Shown here: one piece after another, positions 36,103 through 45,823 of the stretch
Position numbering within the stretch: the first letter of the stretch is position 1
How the letters are laid out: every line of letters begins with the position of its first letter
From: Flavobacteriales bacterium
GTDB lineage: Bacteria > Bacteroidota > Bacteroidia > Flavobacteriales > UBA7312
DNA length: 64,000 bases
Reading direction: 5' to 3'
Assembly (NCBI GenBank): GCA_016779995.1
Contig: JADHMO010000002.1
Span: 1-64,000 of the forward strand
Made by a program: the position numbers and the translations under genes
The notes under the pieces: generated by a model
What the model was told of the DNA's origin: nothing
Database searches by the model: none
What the model saw: the letters and a program-made list of their open reading frames with translations, nothing else

Positions 36103-37064
36103 ACTAATCCTTCTTTTAAAATATCATGAATATGTACAATTCCAATATATGCATCATCATTGACTACTACAATTTGAGAAATATTATTGTGTTGCATAAC
36201 TTTAAGAGCATCACTAGCTAACTCTGCCTCTTTAACAATTTTGGGGTTTGAGTTCATAATATCAGTCGCTTTAAAATGATTCCAATCGCTTTGATTTTCT
36301 AGCATTCTTCTAATATCTCCATCCGTAATTATTCCGAGAAGCTGATTATTTTCTATTACGGCAGTAGCTCCTAGTCTTTTATTAGAAATTTCAACAATTA
36401 CCTCCTTGACGCTAGAGTCAGCCGAGACCTGAGGAGCTTGATTATCAGAGCATAATTCACCAATTTTCATAAACAATTGCTTGCCTAATGTTCCTCCTGG
36501 ATGATAACGAGCAAAATCAGCATCGGTAAATTCACGACATTCTAATAAGCAAACAGCTAAAGCATCGCCCATTACCAATTGAGCGGTAGTGCTTGTTGTA
36601 GGGGCTAAATTATTTGGACAAGCTTCTTTTTCAATACTAGTATTTATAGTCCAATTGGACTGTTTAGACAAATAAGAATCTGTATTGGCAGTCATGGCAA
36701 TAATAGTATTACCCATAGCCTTAATGAGTGGCAGCAGGACTTTTATCTCCTCTGTATTTCCACTTTTTGAAATACACAATACGATGTCATCAGCTTGTAC
36801 ATTACCTAAATCGCCATGAATGGCGTCTGCAGCATGCATAAATATAGCAGGTTGTCCTGTAGAATTAAAGGTCGAAACCATTTTTTGAGCAATATTGGCA
36901 CTCTTTCCAATACCACTGACAATCAATCTGCCCTTTGACTTAAGGATAGTTGATATGATAGCCGTAAAGTCGTCATTTACAAAAGCTTGCAAATTAAGAA
37001 TAGACTCACCTTCTGTGCGTATAACAGACTTGGCAATTTTTTTTATGTCAATATTAGATTTCAA
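36099..37064 (-). CDS. kdsD: Arabinose-5-phosphate isomerase (KdsD/KpsF) with TTG start
   Basis: It converts ribulose-5-phosphate to arabinose-5-phosphate for KDO. A SIS domain (roughly residues 20-190, SGIGKSANIAQKM and HGDLGNV) is followed by two CBS domains in the C-terminal part. The upstream ATG at 37175 would overlap recQ and lies before the -7-like element, so the TTG at 37064 is chosen. That gives 321 residues, the usual size. It is the first gene of the operon with tatC and lptB. Confidence 0.86.
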   Translation of the reverse strand: MKSNIDIKKIAKSVIRTEGESILNLQAFVNDDFTAIISTILKSKGRLIVSGIGKSANIAQKMVSTFNSTGQPAIFMHAADAIHGDLGNVQADDIVLCISKSGNTEEIKVLLPLIKAMGNTIIAMTANTDSYLSKQSNWTINTSIEKEACPNNLAPTTSTTAQLVMGDALAVCLLECREFTDADFARYHPGGTLGKQLFMKIGELCSDNQAPQVSADSSVKEVIVEISNKRLGATAVIENNQLLGIITDGDIRRMLENQSDWNHFKATDIMNSNPKIVKEAELASDALKVMQHNNISQIVVVNDDAYIGIVHIHDILKEGLV

Positions 37065-37123
37065 TAAATTTATTTTGAATAGGTTAATAAAATTGTCTAA
37101 ATTTATACCTATGTTGTTTGATG

Positions 37124-37131
37124 CAAAAGTA
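37124..37131 (-). promoter_or_regulatory. Likely -7 element for the kdsD operon
   Basis: Read on the minus strand, TACTTTTG (37131-37124) matches TAnnTTTG. It lies about 60 bases upstream of the chosen TTG start of kdsD and inside the longer ATG-initiated reading, which argues against the longer start. No clear -33 box is seen. Confidence 0.45.
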
Positions 37132-37156
37132 TCAAATTTTAGCTTGATTATATTAA

Positions 37157-39346
37157 ATGAACACACACACCACATCTTTAACGGATGAACTTCAAAAGTA
37201 TTTTGGATTTAACCGTTTTAAAAGCCAGCAAGAAACCATCATTAAGAACACATTAGATGGTAATGATGCTTTTGTAATTATGCCTACTGGTGGCGGCAAG
37301 TCAATGTGTTATCAACTACCAGCTTTGATAAGTGAAGGTTGTGCCATCGTAGTGTCTCCATTAATAGCCCTGATGAAAAATCAAGTGGACGCTATTCGAG
37401 GTTATAATAATAATGATGCTATAGCTCACGTGCTAAACTCCTCACTTTCCAAAAGAGATGTCGCACAAGTTAAAGAAGATGTGGAGACAGGAAAAACTAA
37501 ACTTCTATATGTCGCTCCGGAATCTTTAACTAAAGAAGAATATATCGACTTTTTAAAAGGTAGAAAAATATCCTTTTACGCTATTGACGAGGCACATTGT
37601 ATTTCTGAATGGGGCCATGACTTTAGACCAGAGTATAGAAATTTAAGAAAAATCATAGAAAATATTGGACTTGCTCCAATCATTGCCCTTACAGCTACAG
37701 CTACTACCAAAGTACGAGAAGATATTCAAAAAAACTTAGGCATAAGTGACTGCCCTGTATTTTTCGATTCGTTCAATAGGGATAATTTATACTACGATAT
37801 CCGACCAAAAATTGATGTAGAAAAGGAAATTATAAAATTCATTAAACAAAACGAAGGTAAATCCGGCATTGTTTACTGTTTGAGTAGAAAGAAGGTGGAA
37901 GAGATAGCCGAAACGCTTCAAGTAAATGGCATCAATGCGCTTCCTTATCACGCTGGATTAGAAAACAAAACCAGAGTAAAACATCAAGATGCCTTCCTCA
38001 TGGAAGATGTAGATGTAATTGTGGCTACGATTGCTTTTGGAATGGGTATAGACAAACCAGATATTAGGTATGTTATTCATCACGATATTCCAAAAAGTTT
38101 GGAAAGCTATTATCAAGAAACAGGACGAGCTGGCCGAGATGGTGGAGAAGGAAATTGCGTGACTTTTTATAGTTATCAAGACATTGAAAAACTAGAAAAG
38201 TTTTTGCAAGGTAAGCCTGTTGCTGAACAAGAAATTGGCAGACAACTCATTCTAGAAACTATCTCTTTTGCCGAAACCTCTATGTGTAGAAGAAAATACA
38301 TTCTACACTACTTTGGAGAAACATTTGATGATGCCAATTGCAACGAAATGTGCGACAATTGTAGACATCCAAAACCTAAATTTAATGGTGAAGAATATAT
38401 TCTTCAATTATTAGAAAGTGTTAAGGCTGTAAGTGAGCGACTAAAAGCCAAAGAGGTAGTTAAAGTTATTGTAGGTGAAAGTAACTCTTTAATCAAACAA
38501 CATAAATCTGAATCTCTAGATGTCTTTGGCAAAGGGAAAAACAAAACAAAAGGCTTTTGGCATTCCGTAATTCGTCAATCATTAGTCAAAGGTTTTTTAA
38601 GAAAAGAAATAGAAAGTTATGGCATTCTTAAACTCACTGATGAAGGGAATGAATACAATCAAAAACCCTACGAAATCTTATTGACTGAAGACCACGACTA
38701 TGATGCAATAAATGCTAAAAACGCCGTAACAAGCAATCAAAAAGGGGCTGCAGCTGATACAATACTATTTGCTAACCTCAAAGATTTGAGAAAAAAATAT
38801 GCTAAAGAAAAAAGCTTACCTCCAAATATTATTTTTTCTGAAGCATCTCTTATAGACATGGCTAATCAATACCCCATAACTACTGATGAACTAGCGCAAA
38901 TACATGGGGTTGGGCAAGGAAAAGCTAAAAAGTTTGGAGAACCATTCTTGAAATACATCAAACAGTATGTCGAAGACAACGATGTGATAAGACCTGAGGA
39001 AATGGTAGTAAAAACAGTAGCTAAACAGTCTAGTAACAAAGTCTATATTATTCAAAGTATTGACAGAAAACTTTCCATTGAAGATATTGCATCTGCCAAA
39101 GGACTAACTGTAGAAGAACTAATTACAGAAATAGAAACAATTGTAGAATCAGGTACTAAAATCAACCTCAACTACTATCTTGATGAAATAATTGATGAAT
39201 ATCAAGAAGAAGAATTATCTGACTTTTTTAAAAATTCTGAAAGCGCAACCTTTGACGAAGCAAGAAATGAATTTGAGGAAGATGAATATACTGACGAGGA
39301 ATTGAGACTTTACAGAATAAAATTCATTTCAGATATCGCTAACTAA
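37157..39346 (+). CDS. recQ: ATP-dependent DNA helicase RecQ
   Basis: This 729-residue 3'-5' helicase works in recombination and repair. It has PTGGGKSMCYQLPA near 39-52, the DEAH-box IDEAHCISEWGHDFRP around 148-163, and the motif VI segment YYQETGRAGRDG. The RQC zinc-binding cysteines appear in MCRRKYILHYF and CNEMCDNC. An HRDC domain (about 540-620) and an extra C-terminal helical region of ~100 residues follow. Its stop overlaps that of the convergent M20 gene by 4 bases. Confidence 0.97.
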   Translation: MNTHTTSLTDELQKYFGFNRFKSQQETIIKNTLDGNDAFVIMPTGGGKSMCYQLPALISEGCAIVVSPLIALMKNQVDAIRGYNNNDAIAHVLNSSLSKRDVAQVKEDVETGKTKLLYVAPESLTKEEYIDFLKGRKISFYAIDEAHCISEWGHDFRPEYRNLRKIIENIGLAPIIALTATATTKVREDIQKNLGISDCPVFFDSFNRDNLYYDIRPKIDVEKEIIKFIKQNEGKSGIVYCLSRKKVEEIAETLQVNGINALPYHAGLENKTRVKHQDAFLMEDVDVIVATIAFGMGIDKPDIRYVIHHDIPKSLESYYQETGRAGRDGGEGNCVTFYSYQDIEKLEKFLQGKPVAEQEIGRQLILETISFAETSMCRRKYILHYFGETFDDANCNEMCDNCRHPKPKFNGEEYILQLLESVKAVSERLKAKEVVKVIVGESNSLIKQHKSESLDVFGKGKNKTKGFWHSVIRQSLVKGFLRKEIESYGILKLTDEGNEYNQKPYEILLTEDHDYDAINAKNAVTSNQKGAAADTILFANLKDLRKKYAKEKSLPPNIIFSEASLIDMANQYPITTDELAQIHGVGQGKAKKFGEPFLKYIKQYVEDNDVIRPEEMVVKTVAKQSSNKVYIIQSIDRKLSIEDIASAKGLTVEELITEIETIVESGTKINLNYYLDEIIDEYQEEELSDFFKNSESATFDEARNEFEEDEYTDEELRLYRIKFISDIAN

Positions 39347-40518
39347 CTGTTTATAGCTAGCCAACTCATTATTCCAATACTATTTTTCAAAGCCGACTCG
39401 TCGATATCAAAATAAGCGTTGTGCAAATGTTTTCTCTCTTGATTATTAATACCCACACCTAGTCTATAAAAACAAGCTGGTACATGATGCGAATAATACG
39501 AGAAATCCTCGGCAGTCATTCGTTTTGGAATTTCAATCACATTTTTAGCACCTATGAACTTTTGAGCATTTTCAAAACAAAGCTTAGTAAAAGACTTATC
39601 ATTTTTTAAAAAAGGATAGCCAATTTTAATTTCTATATTACACTCACCACTCATTTCTTGTGCTGTAGAACAACAAATGTCTCGCATAATTTGGTGTGCT
39701 TCTTTACGCCATTCTTCATTCATAGCTCTAAAAGTACCCTGTAAACTAACCGTGTCGGGAATAATATTTCCAGCAGAACCGCCTTCAATAACTCCAATAG
39801 AAAATACCGATGGGGTATCTTTTACTCTATCAAATCTATCGTATAAGGCTATTAATATTTTACTTGCAATTAGTACTGGATTTACCCTACCCTTTGGAAG
39901 CGCAGCATGTCCTCCTTTACCAATAACATCTATATATATTTCATCTGCTGAAGCCATAAACATTCCACCACGCATTCCAATAACACCACTATCTAGCTCA
40001 GGCGAAACATGTTGACCAATAATTTTATCTACTTTAGGGTTTTCCAATACACCTTCGGCAATCATTAAAGATGCACCGCCAGGCAATTTTTCTTCACCAG
40101 GCTGAAATATTAACTTAATTGTCCCCTCCCATTCCTCCTTCAATTCATTGAGGATACGCCCTACACCTAGAAGTGATGCTGTATGAACATCGTGCCCACA
40201 AGCATGCATAACACCCTTATTTTTAGAAGTATAATCTAAGTCATTCAATTCCTGAATTGGTAATGCATCTATATCGGCACGTAAGGCGATGCATTTAGAA
40301 TTGGGGTTTTTACCTTTGATAAGCCCTACAACTCCTGTTTCTACTAATCCAGACGTAAAAGGGATACCGTATGCTGTAAGTTTTTGCTGAATATACTCCG
40401 ATGTTTTGTATTCTTTAAACGAAAGTTCAGGGTAGGTATGAAGATATCGTCTAATTTCAACAGTATCTTTGAAATAATTTTCGGCAAGATATTTTATCTT
40501 ATTTTGAAGATTTTTCAT
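39343..40518 (-). CDS. M20-family amidohydrolase
   Basis: This 391-residue zinc or manganese enzyme hydrolyses N-acyl amino acids or similar amides. It has ALRADIDALPI near 78-88, the metal-ligand HACGHDVHTA at 105-114, and the C-terminal MTAEDFSYY with further family residues. A dimerisation lid domain lies between about 185 and 300. It overlaps the TauE-like gene by 4 bases, so both are co-transcribed. Substrates cannot be told from sequence. Confidence 0.93.
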   Translation of the reverse strand: MKNLQNKIKYLAENYFKDTVEIRRYLHTYPELSFKEYKTSEYIQQKLTAYGIPFTSGLVETGVVGLIKGKNPNSKCIALRADIDALPIQELNDLDYTSKNKGVMHACGHDVHTASLLGVGRILNELKEEWEGTIKLIFQPGEEKLPGGASLMIAEGVLENPKVDKIIGQHVSPELDSGVIGMRGGMFMASADEIYIDVIGKGGHAALPKGRVNPVLIASKILIALYDRFDRVKDTPSVFSIGVIEGGSAGNIIPDTVSLQGTFRAMNEEWRKEAHQIMRDICCSTAQEMSGECNIEIKIGYPFLKNDKSFTKLCFENAQKFIGAKNVIEIPKRMTAEDFSYYSHHVPACFYRLGVGINNQERKHLHNAYFDIDESALKNSIGIMSWLAINS

Positions 40519-40883
40519 TTACCAAAGATTAGTTTAAAGCCGCCAATAAGTAGCATTATGCCAAAGACTTTTTTTAGTGTTTTTGCATCAACATTTACTG
40601 CCCATTTAGAACTTAGGTAACCCCCTACAATAAAAGCTACTGAAATTATTAAGGCATATTTCCAATCTACAAAACCCGCTTTATGATAATTCCAAGCGGC
40701 CAATATTCCAATTGGTGGCAACATAACGGCTAGACTAGTTCCTTGCGCTTGATGTTGAGTCATTCCCAATAATATCATTAATAAAGGAATAATAATTATT
40801 CCACCACCAACACCGATAAATCCACTCAACAATCCTGCTGCTAAACCTATTAAAATTAAAAAAAGTAATGTTATTGTAGACAT
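40515..40883 (-). CDS. Half-size TauE/SafE-family permease
   Basis: At 122 residues with about four helices, this is one half of the usual 250-residue TauE/SafE carrier. The family motif GLLSGFIGVGGGIIIIPLL lies at 17-35, with QHQAQGTSLAV near 43-53. A functional unit would have to be a dimer of two such halves. It starts at the ATG at 40883, 47 bases from the divergent MBL gene. Anions such as sulfite or sulfoacetate are typical of the family; the real substrate is unknown. Confidence 0.82.
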   Translation of the reverse strand: MSTITLLFLILIGLAAGLLSGFIGVGGGIIIIPLLMILLGMTQHQAQGTSLAVMLPPIGILAAWNYHKAGFVDWKYALIISVAFIVGGYLSSKWAVNVDAKTLKKVFGIMLLIGGFKLIFGK

Positions 40884-40895
40884 AATGTAAATTCC

Positions 40896-40926
40896 TTGCT
40901 AAGATATATAAATCAAAATATCTTTG
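40896..40926 (+). promoter_or_regulatory. Promoter of the MBL-fold hydrolase gene, nearly leaderless
   Basis: TTG at 40896-40898 plus TATCTTTG at 40919-40926 (spacing 20) match the Bacteroidota consensus. The ATG lies only 5 bases after the -7 element, so the transcript should start at or next to the start codon. Confidence 0.72.
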
Positions 40927-40930
40927 CCTT

Positions 40931-41572
40931 ATGATACAAATACAATCTTTCACATTTAACGGCTTTCAAGAAAACACCTACGTTTTGTTTGACGATACTA
41001 AAGAATGTATCATAGTTGACCCGGGTTGCTATGATAAGTACGAACAAGAAACGCTAAGCAATTTCGTGTCTGAAAATAAGCTAAAGCCTGTTCTTCTAAT
41101 AAATACACATTGTCACATAGACCACGTCTTAGGTAACCGTTTTGTTGCTGACAAATGGAAATTGGACTTAGCTATGCATGAATTGGATGTGCCAACACTT
41201 AAGTCTGTGAAAGATTATTGTACGGTCTATGGATTTCACAATTATCAAGAAAGCCCTTTACCTTCTCATTTTTTAAATGAAGGTGAAAAAGTAAAGTTTG
41301 GAGAAAGTGAGTTAGATATTCTATTTACTCCAGGTCATGCCCCTGGTCATATTGTTCTTCATTCTAAAAAAGACGATTTTATAATTGGTGGAGATGTGTT
41401 GTTTCAAATGAGTATTGGCAGAACCGATTTGCCGGGCGGTGATTTTGATACACTAATTGAGAGTATCAAAGAAAAACTGTTTCCCCTTGATGACAATACC
41501 AAAATTTATTGTGGACACGGACCAAGTACAAATATCGGCTTCGAAAAAGCCAATAACCCTTTTTTAAAATGA
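40931..41572 (+). CDS. Metallo-beta-lactamase fold hydrolase, glyoxalase II-like
   Basis: This 213-residue protein has the metal-binding HxHxDH motif at H60, H62, D64, H65 (NTHCHIDH), a TPGHAPGH metal ligand near 137-144, and the GGDVLF and CGHGPS segments of the family. It most resembles the hydroxyacylglutathione hydrolase-like group, which cleaves thioesters, although other substrates are possible. It has a promoter immediately upstream and an operon partner 36 bases downstream. Confidence 0.92.
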   Translation: MIQIQSFTFNGFQENTYVLFDDTKECIIVDPGCYDKYEQETLSNFVSENKLKPVLLINTHCHIDHVLGNRFVADKWKLDLAMHELDVPTLKSVKDYCTVYGFHNYQESPLPSHFLNEGEKVKFGESELDILFTPGHAPGHIVLHSKKDDFIIGGDVLFQMSIGRTDLPGGDFDTLIESIKEKLFPLDDNTKIYCGHGPSTNIGFEKANNPFLK

Positions 41573-41608
41573 TTCCTTATATTTGAATATCTTCTTAGAG
41601 CTTATTTC

Positions 41609-42019
41609 ATGATAAAACTACAACTATTCGAAACCAAAAAAAGAATTAGACTTTTACTTGCCGTTGTATCATTATTTTTAACCGCTTATATCCTTTTACG
41701 TCCTATTGAAAGAATATCGACTATAGCTTTATTAGTAAGTTTTATTATTCCAATGCCTTTACATCTATATGAGTTTTATAGAATGAGCAAATATTATTTC
41801 AACATTGAAAAAGAATCCATTTGTTGGAAAATGTTAGCCATGGAAGAAGAAAATAAATTTGACTTAATAGGGCCTATTTATGAAATAACTGAAGATTGGA
41901 AAGGCATTCATTTTAATAATAACAAAAAACAATTTTCAATAATGACAGATGGCTTGTCCAAAAAACAAAAGAAAATAATTATTGAAGGGCTAAAAAATCA
42001 TTCCACTCTCCTTTCATAA
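41609..42019 (+). CDS. Small membrane protein, unknown function
   Basis: This 136-residue protein has two closely spaced hydrophobic helices (about 13-31 and 33-50). A soluble beta/alpha tail follows with PH-like feel (WKGIHFNNNKKQFSIMTDGLSK), reminiscent of small bPH-type proteins. No catalytic residues are seen. It follows the MBL gene by 36 bases and its 3' end overlaps the convergent MFS gene by 22 bases. I do not recognise the family. Confidence 0.55.
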   Translation: MIKLQLFETKKRIRLLLAVVSLFLTAYILLRPIERISTIALLVSFIIPMPLHLYEFYRMSKYYFNIEKESICWKMLAMEEENKFDLIGPIYEITEDWKGIHFNNNKKQFSIMTDGLSKKQKKIIIEGLKNHSTLLS

Positions 42020-43215
42020 TCCAAGATAAGTAGATAATAGGTAAATACCCCAAAAGCATACAGAGCTGCTGTGATATAAAAAATATAAGCGTAGGGCATA
42101 TCCATACTTTTTAAAAATCTAAATATTTGAGAACTGAAGTACCAGCTACCACTCCAAATAGCAGCAGTTATGGCAGATAAAATTTCTTGGTTTTCCTTGC
42201 CTACATAATTCATAGTTAGCTCTGAAGTCATAGGCGCAGCCATATTCATTAAAGGCGTACGTATCCAAAAACATAAAATAGCTAATGGCAAAGCCCACCA
42301 ATACTCCACAAAAAACTCTGTAGTAGCTAAAGCAACTAAAGCCAAAACAGCAATGGACTGAGTTAGTGTAATACCTTTTTTAAACCCTAATATATCTTTG
42401 ACCTTTGGAACTAACAAAGCCATAAACGCTACTAGCAAACTAGCACCGCCTCCAATTAGAGCAAACTCCGAAGAGTCCACACCGAAATCATGATAGAAAA
42501 ATAAATTGATGAATGGGATAGTCAAACCTGCACCAATAGAAATTATTATAGTTGGCACTATGGCTTTAAACAACAAAATCCAGTCGTAAGACTTCCATTG
42601 AATACCTTTCTTTTCTGCTAGTACATCGTCAGTCTTGAGTTGCAATAAGAAAAATACACCAATTAGCCCCACTAATGAAATAAACAACAGGATAGTCCCT
42701 TCATCGATAGTTCTAAATGAACGACTTAAAATAAATATGATGATACTACAAATAATTGTTCCAAAACTATGTGTAGCATAATTTAAAGATATGGCATGAG
42801 ATTGGTTTTCTTTTGAAGTATTTCTCATAATGTATGGCAAAGTACTGACTTGAAAACATGTAAATACTACACCCCAAAACACAAATAAATAGGGTAGAAA
42901 AACAAACATCTGATTACGGATAGCAAGTATCATAACAATAGCCACTAAAGGAACGCCAAGACTACCTATCGTAAAAAATGGTTTAAGGCGTTTGCCTTTA
43001 ATGTAAAACCCCAAAGGAAAAGCTAAGACCATTACTGCTAAAAAACGATAGGAAATATAGTTGGCTATTTCGGGATCACTAAACCCCTCTTTAGCTAGGT
43101 ATATATTTAGGATAAGAAAAAAAGCTGCACCAATAAGCTGAATAAAAAACTCTGCTCTTATCATCAGCAGAATATGCTCTTCTAAGCGTGCATATGATTG
43201 TAAAATTTTTCTCAA
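41998..43215 (-). CDS. MFS-type transporter
   Basis: This 405-residue protein has about 12 hydrophobic helices with a central charged loop. An MFS-like signature appears as GFYIKGKRLKPF after helix 2, close to the GxxxDRxGRR region but lacking its aspartate. It overlaps kmo by 4 bases, so it is the last gene of the kynurenine operon and could move a pathway substrate or product. The substrate is unknown. Family assignment rests on topology. Confidence 0.75.
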   Translation of the reverse strand: MRKILQSYARLEEHILLMIRAEFFIQLIGAAFFLILNIYLAKEGFSDPEIANYISYRFLAVMVLAFPLGFYIKGKRLKPFFTIGSLGVPLVAIVMILAIRNQMFVFLPYLFVFWGVVFTCFQVSTLPYIMRNTSKENQSHAISLNYATHSFGTIICSIIIFILSRSFRTIDEGTILLFISLVGLIGVFFLLQLKTDDVLAEKKGIQWKSYDWILLFKAIVPTIIISIGAGLTIPFINLFFYHDFGVDSSEFALIGGGASLLVAFMALLVPKVKDILGFKKGITLTQSIAVLALVALATTEFFVEYWWALPLAILCFWIRTPLMNMAAPMTSELTMNYVGKENQEILSAITAAIWSGSWYFSSQIFRFLKSMDMPYAYIFYITAALYAFGVFTYYLLILDYERRVE

Positions 43216-44549
43216 GCGATTAAACTAAGCATCAACTGTTCCACCTCATCACTCTCCCATTTATCTTCAATGTTAGGAACGTCCATAACTTTCTGCATTA
43301 GCTTTTCTTGTTGTTGTCCAATCTCCCATGCTTCAGAATAACGAATAGTACTAAATGAAACCATAGAGTACAAAGGCAACCACTTGTCAGGATATTTTTT
43401 GGAAAAATGTAGTTCTATTTTTTTCTGAAGTAAGAATTTAGGGTCGGCAGTCTTGTCTCGCATAACAATAAAATTGTGCATAGATAAATCTTGAACACCA
43501 TCACCATCTGGCTTTCTTATTTTAGAGTATTCATCAAAACAAGCCTGCCAATCTTCGCCATGTTTTTGCATCAATTGGTCCAAAACAAAACAGCCCTCAA
43601 AGCCCGCATTCATACCTTGACCATAAAAGGGAACTGTTGCATGAGCGGCATCTCCAATGAGTAATACTTTATCGTCGACAGTCCAAGGGTTGCAACGCAT
43701 TATAGCTAATGAGGAGGTAGGATTTTGAAAATATTCTTCTACCAAATTAGGGATTAAGTCTAAAGTGTCTGGAAATACTTCTTTGAAAAAGTCGTAAACC
43801 TGTTGTTCGGTTTGTAAGCTGTTAAAGGAATACTCACCTTCATATGGAAAAAATAGTGTGCAGGTAAAACTTCCGTCCATATTTGGCAGAGCAATAAGCA
43901 TATAACTTCCTCTTGGCCAAATGTGTAAGGCATTAACTTCTAATTTGTGAGTGCCATCTGAATTGGCTGGTATTGTCAGCTCTTTGTAACCATGTTCAAT
44001 ATAATGTTGCGAATACTGAAAACGGTCTTGCTTAATCATTTTTGAACGTATCACAGAATATGCTCCATCTGCACCAATAATCATATCAGCATCGACATTT
44101 TTTTGATTGCCATCATTATGCTCAAAGGTTGCAGAGGCTGACTTTAAATCTACATCAACACACTTATAGTTGAAATGCATATTCACATTTTCTTGCTCAC
44201 CCGCTAAGTTCATCAGCAATTGATTAAGACCACCACGAGATACAGAATAAATAGCCTCTCCATCTTGTCCGTACTGTTGGTCAGTAAGAGAGCCGTCAAC
44301 TGCATGCATGACTCTTTTATACATTGGAATAGCCATTTTCTCCACATCTTGATCTACACCAACCGCCTTTAGAGCATTCCAACCTCTAGCAGATAAAGCT
44401 AAATTGATAGAACGACCAGCGGATAATTCAACTTTTCTCATGTCAGGTCGTCTTTCATAAACCTCAACTTGAAACCCACGTTTGGCTAAGTAGATAGCTT
44501 CTAAAGAACCTACCAAACCGGCACCAGCTATAGTAACTTTTTTTCTCAT
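43212..44549 (-). CDS. kmo: Kynurenine 3-monooxygenase
   Basis: This FAD-dependent hydroxylase (445 aa) converts L-kynurenine to 3-hydroxykynurenine with NADPH and O2. It has GAGLVGS at 9-15, the substrate segment [13 protein letters not shown] near 45-57, the [13 protein letters not shown] region, and the [22 protein letters not shown] motif. A hydrophobic C-terminal tail of the mammalian enzyme is absent. It overlaps kynU by 4 bases and the MFS gene by 4 bases. Confidence 0.95.
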   Translation of the reverse strand: MRKKVTIAGAGLVGSLEAIYLAKRGFQVEVYERRPDMRKVELSAGRSINLALSARGWNALKAVGVDQDVEKMAIPMYKRVMHAVDGSLTDQQYGQDGEAIYSVSRGGLNQLLMNLAGEQENVNMHFNYKCVDVDLKSASATFEHNDGNQKNVDADMIIGADGAYSVIRSKMIKQDRFQYSQHYIEHGYKELTIPANSDGTHKLEVNALHIWPRGSYMLIALPNMDGSFTCTLFFPYEGEYSFNSLQTEQQVYDFFKEVFPDTLDLIPNLVEEYFQNPTSSLAIMRCNPWTVDDKVLLIGDAAHATVPFYGQGMNAGFEGCFVLDQLMQKHGEDWQACFDEYSKIRKPDGDGVQDLSMHNFIVMRDKTADPKFLLQKKIELHFSKKYPDKWLPLYSMVSFSTIRYSEAWEIGQQQEKLMQKVMDVPNIEDKWESDEVEQLMLSLIA

Positions 44550-45814
44550 GATAATGCTTTTTCTATGATTTGACCTAACTGATAAATATCTTCAAAAGAA
44601 TTGTATAATGGAACAGGTGCTAAACGAATAACGTTTGGTTCTCTCCAATCTGCAATAACGCCTTCTTTAGTAATAAAATCAAACATCGACCTACCCTGAC
44701 CGTGACATAAAACAGACAATTGACACCCTCTATATCTTTCTTCTTTTGGAGTGATAATTTCTAAATCGCAATTATTGTATCTAGAAGATATATCGTTGAA
44801 TATAAATTCCATATAGTTTGTCAAACGCTTACTTTTAGATACTAATCGAGTCATGCCTACTTCATCAAAAATATCCATACTAGCCTTACAAGGCGCCATA
44901 GCAAAAACAGGCGCATTACTCAATTGCCAACCTTGAGCTCCTGGCATCGGCACAAAGTTTTTTTCCATCAAAAAACGGCGTTCTTCATCATGCCCCCACC
45001 AACCAGCAAATCGTGGTAAATTGGAATTATTATCATGCTTTTGATGTACAAAAACACCAGAAACACTACCAGGACCAGCATTCAAATACTTGTAAGAACA
45101 CCAACAAGCAAAATCAACGTTCCAATCGTGCAACTTTAGCTCAATATTGCCAACACCATGAGCTAAATCAAAGCCAACATAAGCCCCTTGAGCATGCGCT
45201 TTTTCGGTAATTTTAGCCATATCAAAGACCTGACCACTATAATAATTTACACCGCCCCAAAAGACTAGAGCCAACTCCTCTCCAACTTCTTCAATGGTGG
45301 ATAATATATCTTCTTCTCTAATGGTATGTTCTCCATCACGAGGGGAAACCTCTATAATAGTATCATCTGGGTTTAAGCCGTGAAATTTTACTTGACTTTC
45401 AAGCATATATTGATCTGAAGGAAATGCTTTTGCTTCACAGATAATTTTAGTACGCTTGGAGCTTGGCTGATAGAATGAAACCATCATCAGGTGAAGATTT
45501 ACACTAAGCCCATTCATAGCAACAACCTCCTCCTTATTTGCTCCTACTAATCGAGCAAATGGCTCGGATAATATTTTATGATAAGATACCCACGGATTTT
45601 TGGCTTCAAAGTGACCTTCAACACCATATTTTGCCCAGTCATCTAACTCTTGCTGAACATATTCTCGTGTGCTTTTTGGCTGTAACCCTAAAGAATTACC
45701 AGTAAAATAAAGTGCATCCTTACCATTAATTTTAGGAAGGTAAAAACGTTGTCTGTAGGCTGACAGCTCATCTTGCTGGTCAGAATCTTGGGCAAATTCT
45801 AAAGTGTTTTGCAT
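44546..45814 (-). CDS. kynU: Kynureninase
   Basis: This PLP enzyme (422 aa) cleaves kynurenine or 3-hydroxykynurenine to anthranilate or 3-hydroxyanthranilate plus alanine. The PLP-binding lysine sits in [20 protein letters not shown] supplies the aspartate and histidine, and the SNAPVFAM segment is diagnostic. It is 9 bases downstream of the UbiA-like gene and overlaps kmo by 4 bases. With Kmo it yields 3-hydroxyanthranilate. Tryptophan 2,3-dioxygenase and 3-hydroxyanthranilate dioxygenase are not in the window. Confidence 0.96.
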   Translation of the reverse strand: MQNTLEFAQDSDQQDELSAYRQRFYLPKINGKDALYFTGNSLGLQPKSTREYVQQELDDWAKYGVEGHFEAKNPWVSYHKILSEPFARLVGANKEEVVAMNGLSVNLHLMMVSFYQPSSKRTKIICEAKAFPSDQYMLESQVKFHGLNPDDTIIEVSPRDGEHTIREEDILSTIEEVGEELALVFWGGVNYYSGQVFDMAKITEKAHAQGAYVGFDLAHGVGNIELKLHDWNVDFACWCSYKYLNAGPGSVSGVFVHQKHDNNSNLPRFAGWWGHDEERRFLMEKNFVPMPGAQGWQLSNAPVFAMAPCKASMDIFDEVGMTRLVSKSKRLTNYMEFIFNDISSRYNNCDLEIITPKEERYRGCQLSVLCHGQGRSMFDFITKEGVIADWREPNVIRLAPVPLYNSFEDIYQLGQIIEKALS

Positions 45815-45823
45815 GATGTTAAA

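Noticed and set aside
37957-38180. Antisense ORFs inside conserved genes (for example under recQ, gcvP, secA)
   Set aside because: They are shadows of strongly conserved genes with no signal, motif or promoter of their own.
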